A stretch of 6,968 bases of DNA. It comes from Candidatus Sulfopaludibacter sp. SbA3 (GTDB taxonomy: Bacteria; Acidobacteriota; Terriglobia; 20CM-2-55-15). The notes under the pieces are model-generated. The model was not told where the DNA came from and searched no databases. It saw nothing but the letters and a program-made list of their open reading frames with translations. Where the stretch lies: assembly GCA_945861845.1 (NCBI GenBank), contig CAMAWS010000172.1, forward strand, positions 1 to 6,968. Direction: 5' to 3'. This document shows, piece after piece, positions 4,198 through 6,968 of this stretch; position 1 is the stretch's first letter, and every line of letters starts with the position of its first letter. The position numbers and the translations under genes are program-made.

Positions 4198-6870
4198 TCA
4201 GCGGCTCACGGCGGGGACGAGACGCTTCAATTCCTCGAACCAGTTCAAGACAACATTAATCTGCGTGGCGGACTGTTCGGACTGCGTGTCGGGAACCATG
4301 AGGAATCGTTGGCCGTCGGGGGCAATGTCAAAGCTTGAAATCGCCGTCAAACTCCGGGCAAAGCGGCCCTGGAAGAGTACCCGGGGCGCTCCGGCTATCA
4401 ACGTCGTCAAAGACGGTTCCGTCGTGACATTCACCGCCATCATCTTGTCGTTGTTGAGATAGAACAGTTCGCGTCCGTTGCGCGACCAGACGGGATCGGT
4501 TCCGCCTTCCGTGGAGATCTGGACTCTCGCTCCGGGACCGGGAAATGGCTGCGCGTAAATTTCGAACCGGCCGGACTCGTTGGATGTGTGCGCCATCCAG
4601 CGTCCGTCGGGGGAAAAATGCGGGTTCAATTCCGAAAATGCGGTTTTCAAAAATGCTTGAGGTTTGCGCTCTCCTTCCAGAGGCAGAACCCAGATGTCCT
4701 CTCCCGTTTTGGGATCGATCTCGTAGTAGGCCAGCCATTTCCCATCTAGCGAGACCGACTCGGGCGTCTGAAGATTTTCACTGGTGGTCAGCCGCTCTTC
4801 CTCGCCGGCCCCATTTACCGCTTTCCAATACAGGTTCCGAAAGCCTGTTCGTGTTCCTCTATAGACAATGCGCGTCCCATCGTGTGTCCATACAGGCGCC
4901 TGGCTGGCGCCGGCAGAAGGCGGGATCAGAGGAGTCAGTGTGGCGCGAGTAAAGTCGTAAATACCGATTCCGCCCCCTTCTGAATTAACGGCTGCGCGGC
5001 GTCCATCGGGGGACATTGTCAGACCGTTGATTCCCGCGGACAAGGGGGGCAATGCTTCGACTTTCCCGGTTCGATCCACCCAGGCCAAACGACTGCCGTT
5101 TGTGGCGGGTCTGCCCGGCACATACGCAAGCGTGCCCGACTCCGCCAGTGCATACACCGAACCCTCACCGGTCCGGACCAACTCGGTAAGCGGTACCGGT
5201 GGAGCGCTGGAAACAGTGAGGCTGGCCATATCAAAGGGAATGGCCAGCGGTGTGCCGGACCTGAAAGCCACTACATGGCCGGTCGGAACATAGCGGCCCG
5301 TGTCACCTCCCTGAATCAGGACGCGGCGTTCGCCAGTCTCCAGTATCTGGAGATTAAGATGCTTTTCATCCGCTCCCAGGCCAGTCCAGACCGTGAAGAG
5401 AAGCGCTTTGCCGCCGGTCAAAATTTGTGGAAAACGGTGGCTGATTTCGCCTTTCCCGCGATCGACCTTCGTGACTTCCTGAGAGGCGCCTCCCGAAGCC
5501 GGGACTTTCCAAATGCCCGAATTGCTGAGAGGGGCGAAGTAAATATTGTCATCGACGCCCCAATGGGCGCCCCGGCCGTTCGCAGCGTCACCCAAAATCT
5601 GAGTGGCGCCGCCAGTGACAGGAACTTTCTTGAGCTTGCCTTGCTGGAAGAAACCGAGCCATTGTCCGTCGGGAGAGAAGAACGGATACGCACCGCTCTG
5701 TGTGCCGGCGATCGGTGTGGCTTCTAAACTGTCTATGGGCCGAACGTACAACTGCTGGATGCCTGCTCGCAATCCCAGATACGCGACATTGGAACCGTCC
5801 GGCGATAGCGCGATGCTTGCTTCGCTCACGATCTGATCGCCCGGCGGAAGCGTGACGGCGAGACGAGCAATCGGCAATGCGGTTGAGGGCGCCGCAGGCT
5901 TCAGGTTCCACGCGGCAACACCGGCCAGTGCGGCGGCGACCAGGACAACCACCAATCCCAGGACAAGCGGTCTCGCACGACGCGTGTCCTTCGGAAGAGC
6001 GACGGTTTCGGCTGGCTTCTCCTTTACAGCGTGCGACAACTCCCGCCACAAATCCCGCGCAGTCTGCCATCGGTCATCAGGGTCTTTTTCCAAACACGCC
6101 GCGATCAGGCGATCCAATGAAGGCGGCGCAATGCGCTGAAGTTGAGAAACCGGCGGCGGCGTGTCCTTCAGGATCGCGCCGATTAAACTCACCTGGCTCT
6201 TTCCCGAAAACGCCTTGCGTCCCGTCACCATCTCGAAGAGAACGGCGCCGAACGCAAAGATGTCCGTTCGCGCGTCGGCCTCTCCGCCTTCCAGTTGCTC
6301 GGGCGCCATGTACTGCAGGCTGCCGAGAATGGTTCCGGGCGCCGTGACTTCCGCATTAGTGGGCAGCATCGATAAACTCGACGCGTTCTGGGGCTGGCGC
6401 AGCTTGGCCAGACCGAAGTCCAGCAGCTTCACGCCGTTTTTCGTGATCATGATGTTGCCCGGTTTCAGATCCCGATGCGTAATGCCCTGCCGATGGGCTT
6501 TGTCGAGCGCATCCGCAATCTGGGTCGCATACTGGAGCGCCTGGTTCAGCGGAAGCGGACCGTGTTCGAGCTTTTGGGCCAGAGTCTCGCCTTCAAGAAA
6601 CTCCATGACGAGGAAATCGGTTTCCCCGTCGCGGCCGACATCGTGAAGAGTGCAGATATGAGGATGGTTCAGGCCGGCTATCGTCTGCGCCTCGCGCTCG
6701 AAGCGGGCGCGGGCGTCGGGCTGATCCGAAAGGTTATCGAGAAGAACTTTGATCGCGACCGTTCGATTGAGCCGGGAATCCCGCGCCTTATAAACGGCGC
6801 CCATGCCCCCGGAGCCAATGGCCCCCTGAATTTCGTAATGGCCCAAACGTGCTCCAGCGGTCAACGGCAA
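4198..6870 (-). CDS. membrane Ser/Thr protein kinase with C-terminal TolB/PD40 beta-propeller
   Basis: This 890-residue Hanks-type (PknB-like) kinase has an intact active site: GSGGMGAVY loop at 19-27, K41, helix-C E60 in FEREA, HRDLKPGN at 132-139 (catalytic D134), DFG at 151-153 and APE at 189-191. The kinase domain ends near 280. One hydrophobic span (about 301-321) follows an arginine-rich stretch (RRAR, 297-300), so the kinase should face the cytoplasm and the rest the periplasm. The outer part, 335-890, carries repeated PD40 motifs: SPDG at 356, 399, near 620 and near 752, variants THDG, SLDG and SRNG, and APDG at 850. It ends in NWFEEL. This architecture is widespread in Acidobacteriota; the propeller probably binds a ligand or protein and controls the kinase, which is inference. 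The start is TTG at 6870, supported by AGGAGAG 6 nt upstream and by kinase homology beginning at once. The substrate is unknown, and the neighbours give no hint. Confidence 0.92.
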   Translation of the reverse strand: MPLTAGARLGHYEIQGAIGSGGMGAVYKARDSRLNRTVAIKVLLDNLSDQPDARARFEREAQTIAGLNHPHICTLHDVGRDGETDFLVMEFLEGETLAQKLEHGPLPLNQALQYATQIADALDKAHRQGITHRDLKPGNIMITKNGVKLLDFGLAKLRQPQNASSLSMLPTNAEVTAPGTILGSLQYMAPEQLEGGEADARTDIFAFGAVLFEMVTGRKAFSGKSQVSLIGAILKDTPPPVSQLQRIAPPSLDRLIAACLEKDPDDRWQTARDLWRELSHAVKEKPAETVALPKDTRRARPLVLGLVVVLVAAALAGVAAWNLKPAAPSTALPIARLAVTLPPGDQIVSEASIALSPDGSNVAYLGLRAGIQQLYVRPIDSLEATPIAGTQSGAYPFFSPDGQWLGFFQQGKLKKVPVTGGATQILGDAANGRGAHWGVDDNIYFAPLSNSGIWKVPASGGASQEVTKVDRGKGEISHRFPQILTGGKALLFTVWTGLGADEKHLNLQILETGERRVLIQGGDTGRYVPTGHVVAFRSGTPLAIPFDMASLTVSSAPPVPLTELVRTGEGSVYALAESGTLAYVPGRPATNGSRLAWVDRTGKVEALPPLSAGINGLTMSPDGRRAAVNSEGGGIGIYDFTRATLTPLIPPSAGASQAPVWTHDGTRIVYRGTRTGFRNLYWKAVNGAGEEERLTTSENLQTPESVSLDGKWLAYYEIDPKTGEDIWVLPLEGERKPQAFLKTAFSELNPHFSPDGRWMAHTSNESGRFEIYAQPFPGPGARVQISTEGGTDPVWSRNGRELFYLNNDKMMAVNVTTEPSLTTLIAGAPRVLFQGRFARSLTAISSFDIAPDGQRFLMVPDTQSEQSATQINVVLNWFEELKRLVPAVSR

Positions 6871-6876
6871 GGTTTT

Positions 6877-6883
6877 CTCTCCT
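6877..6883 (-). promoter_or_regulatory. ribosome binding site deciding the TTG start of the kinase
   Basis: On the minus strand AGGAGAG lies 6 nt before TTG at 6870. No ATG or GTG occurs at a better place before the kinase homology, so the rare start codon is supported. Confidence 0.7.
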
Positions 6884-6902
6884 GGACTGGGAAATTGCTG
6901 CC

Positions 6903-6923
6903 AGTATATCTCCCCTCAAGGGG
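6903..6923 (-). promoter_or_regulatory. possible kinase promoter -10 box with adjacent palindrome
   Basis: The minus strand reads TATACT at 6908-6903, 5 of 6 matches to a -10 box, with a leader of about 25 nt to the TTG start. The best -35-like hexamer upstream (TTGGTG, 15 bp away) is poor. Between them lies CCCCT-CA-AGGGG (6912-6923), a 12-bp near-perfect palindrome that sits where a repressor or activator could act. Both assignments are tentative. Confidence 0.35.
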
Positions 6924-6958
6924 CACCAACATAACTTGATTCATCCTGCACTCAGCCG

Positions 6959-6966
6959 AAAGGAGA
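6959..6966 (+). promoter_or_regulatory. Shine-Dalgarno of a gene beginning beyond the window edge
   Basis: AAAGGAGA, a strong rightward Shine-Dalgarno, occupies almost the last bases. No start codon follows within the window. It suggests a plus-strand gene starting a few bases after 6968, divergent from the kinase, with the interval 6871-6958 as their shared control region. Confidence 0.45.
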
Positions 6967-6968
6967 TT

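Noticed and set aside
5275..5727. 150-codon open frame on the plus strand inside the kinase gene
   Set aside because: It is antisense to the propeller repeats, shows no recognisable motif and has no Shine-Dalgarno; it is a by-product of codon bias.
1..6968. CRISPR array, tRNA, rRNA, insertion sequence or phage genes
   Set aside because: No regularly spaced repeats, cloverleaf, rRNA core sequence, transposase or terminal inverted repeats were seen on either strand.

Overview
The window looks like chromosomal DNA from a GC-rich, free-living bacterium, most likely an acidobacterium. The main reason is the 890-residue Ser/Thr kinase on the minus strand (4198-6870). It joins a cytoplasmic kinase domain, one membrane span and a long TolB/PD40-type beta-propeller, and ends in a NWFEEL-type tail, an architecture that is very abundant in Acidobacteriota. 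The assignment is an inference; no rRNA or other marker gene is present.

Region 1 (1-124) holds no gene. It is packed with short palindromes, including a perfect 9-bp-arm hairpin of REP-like type. Region 2 (125-3491) is an oxidative-stress locus. An OxyR-type LysR regulator with both redox cysteines is transcribed leftward. A three-gene operon is transcribed rightward: a short rubrerythrin without a rubredoxin domain, a GlpC/HdrB-like protein with two ferredoxin-type and two CCG domains, and a DUF3501 protein. The 98-bp divergent intergenic region carries an OxyR operator with the classical geometry: four half-sites at exact 11-bp steps, three of them perfect ATAG/CTAT, abutting a 17-bp-spaced promoter that points at the rubrerythrin gene. 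The simplest reading is that oxidised OxyR switches on a peroxide-scavenging operon and that OxyR also represses itself. Because the rubrerythrin has no cysteine, the Fe-S protein is an attractive candidate for its electron donor.

Region 3 (3500-4185) is a two-gene unit: a 66-residue acidic/helical protein and an overlapping 162-residue nucleotidyltransferase-fold protein. The arrangement resembles toxin-antitoxin pairs, but neither activity is shown by sequence alone. A promoter-like element is placed so that transcription would start at about the GTG start codon, so the first gene may be leaderless.

Region 4 (4198-6968) is the membrane Ser/Thr kinase, convergent with region 3 across only 12 bp. 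It has a TTG start backed by a good Shine-Dalgarno. A rightward Shine-Dalgarno in the last bases suggests that a divergent gene begins just beyond the window. No tRNA, rRNA, CRISPR array, transposase or origin was seen.
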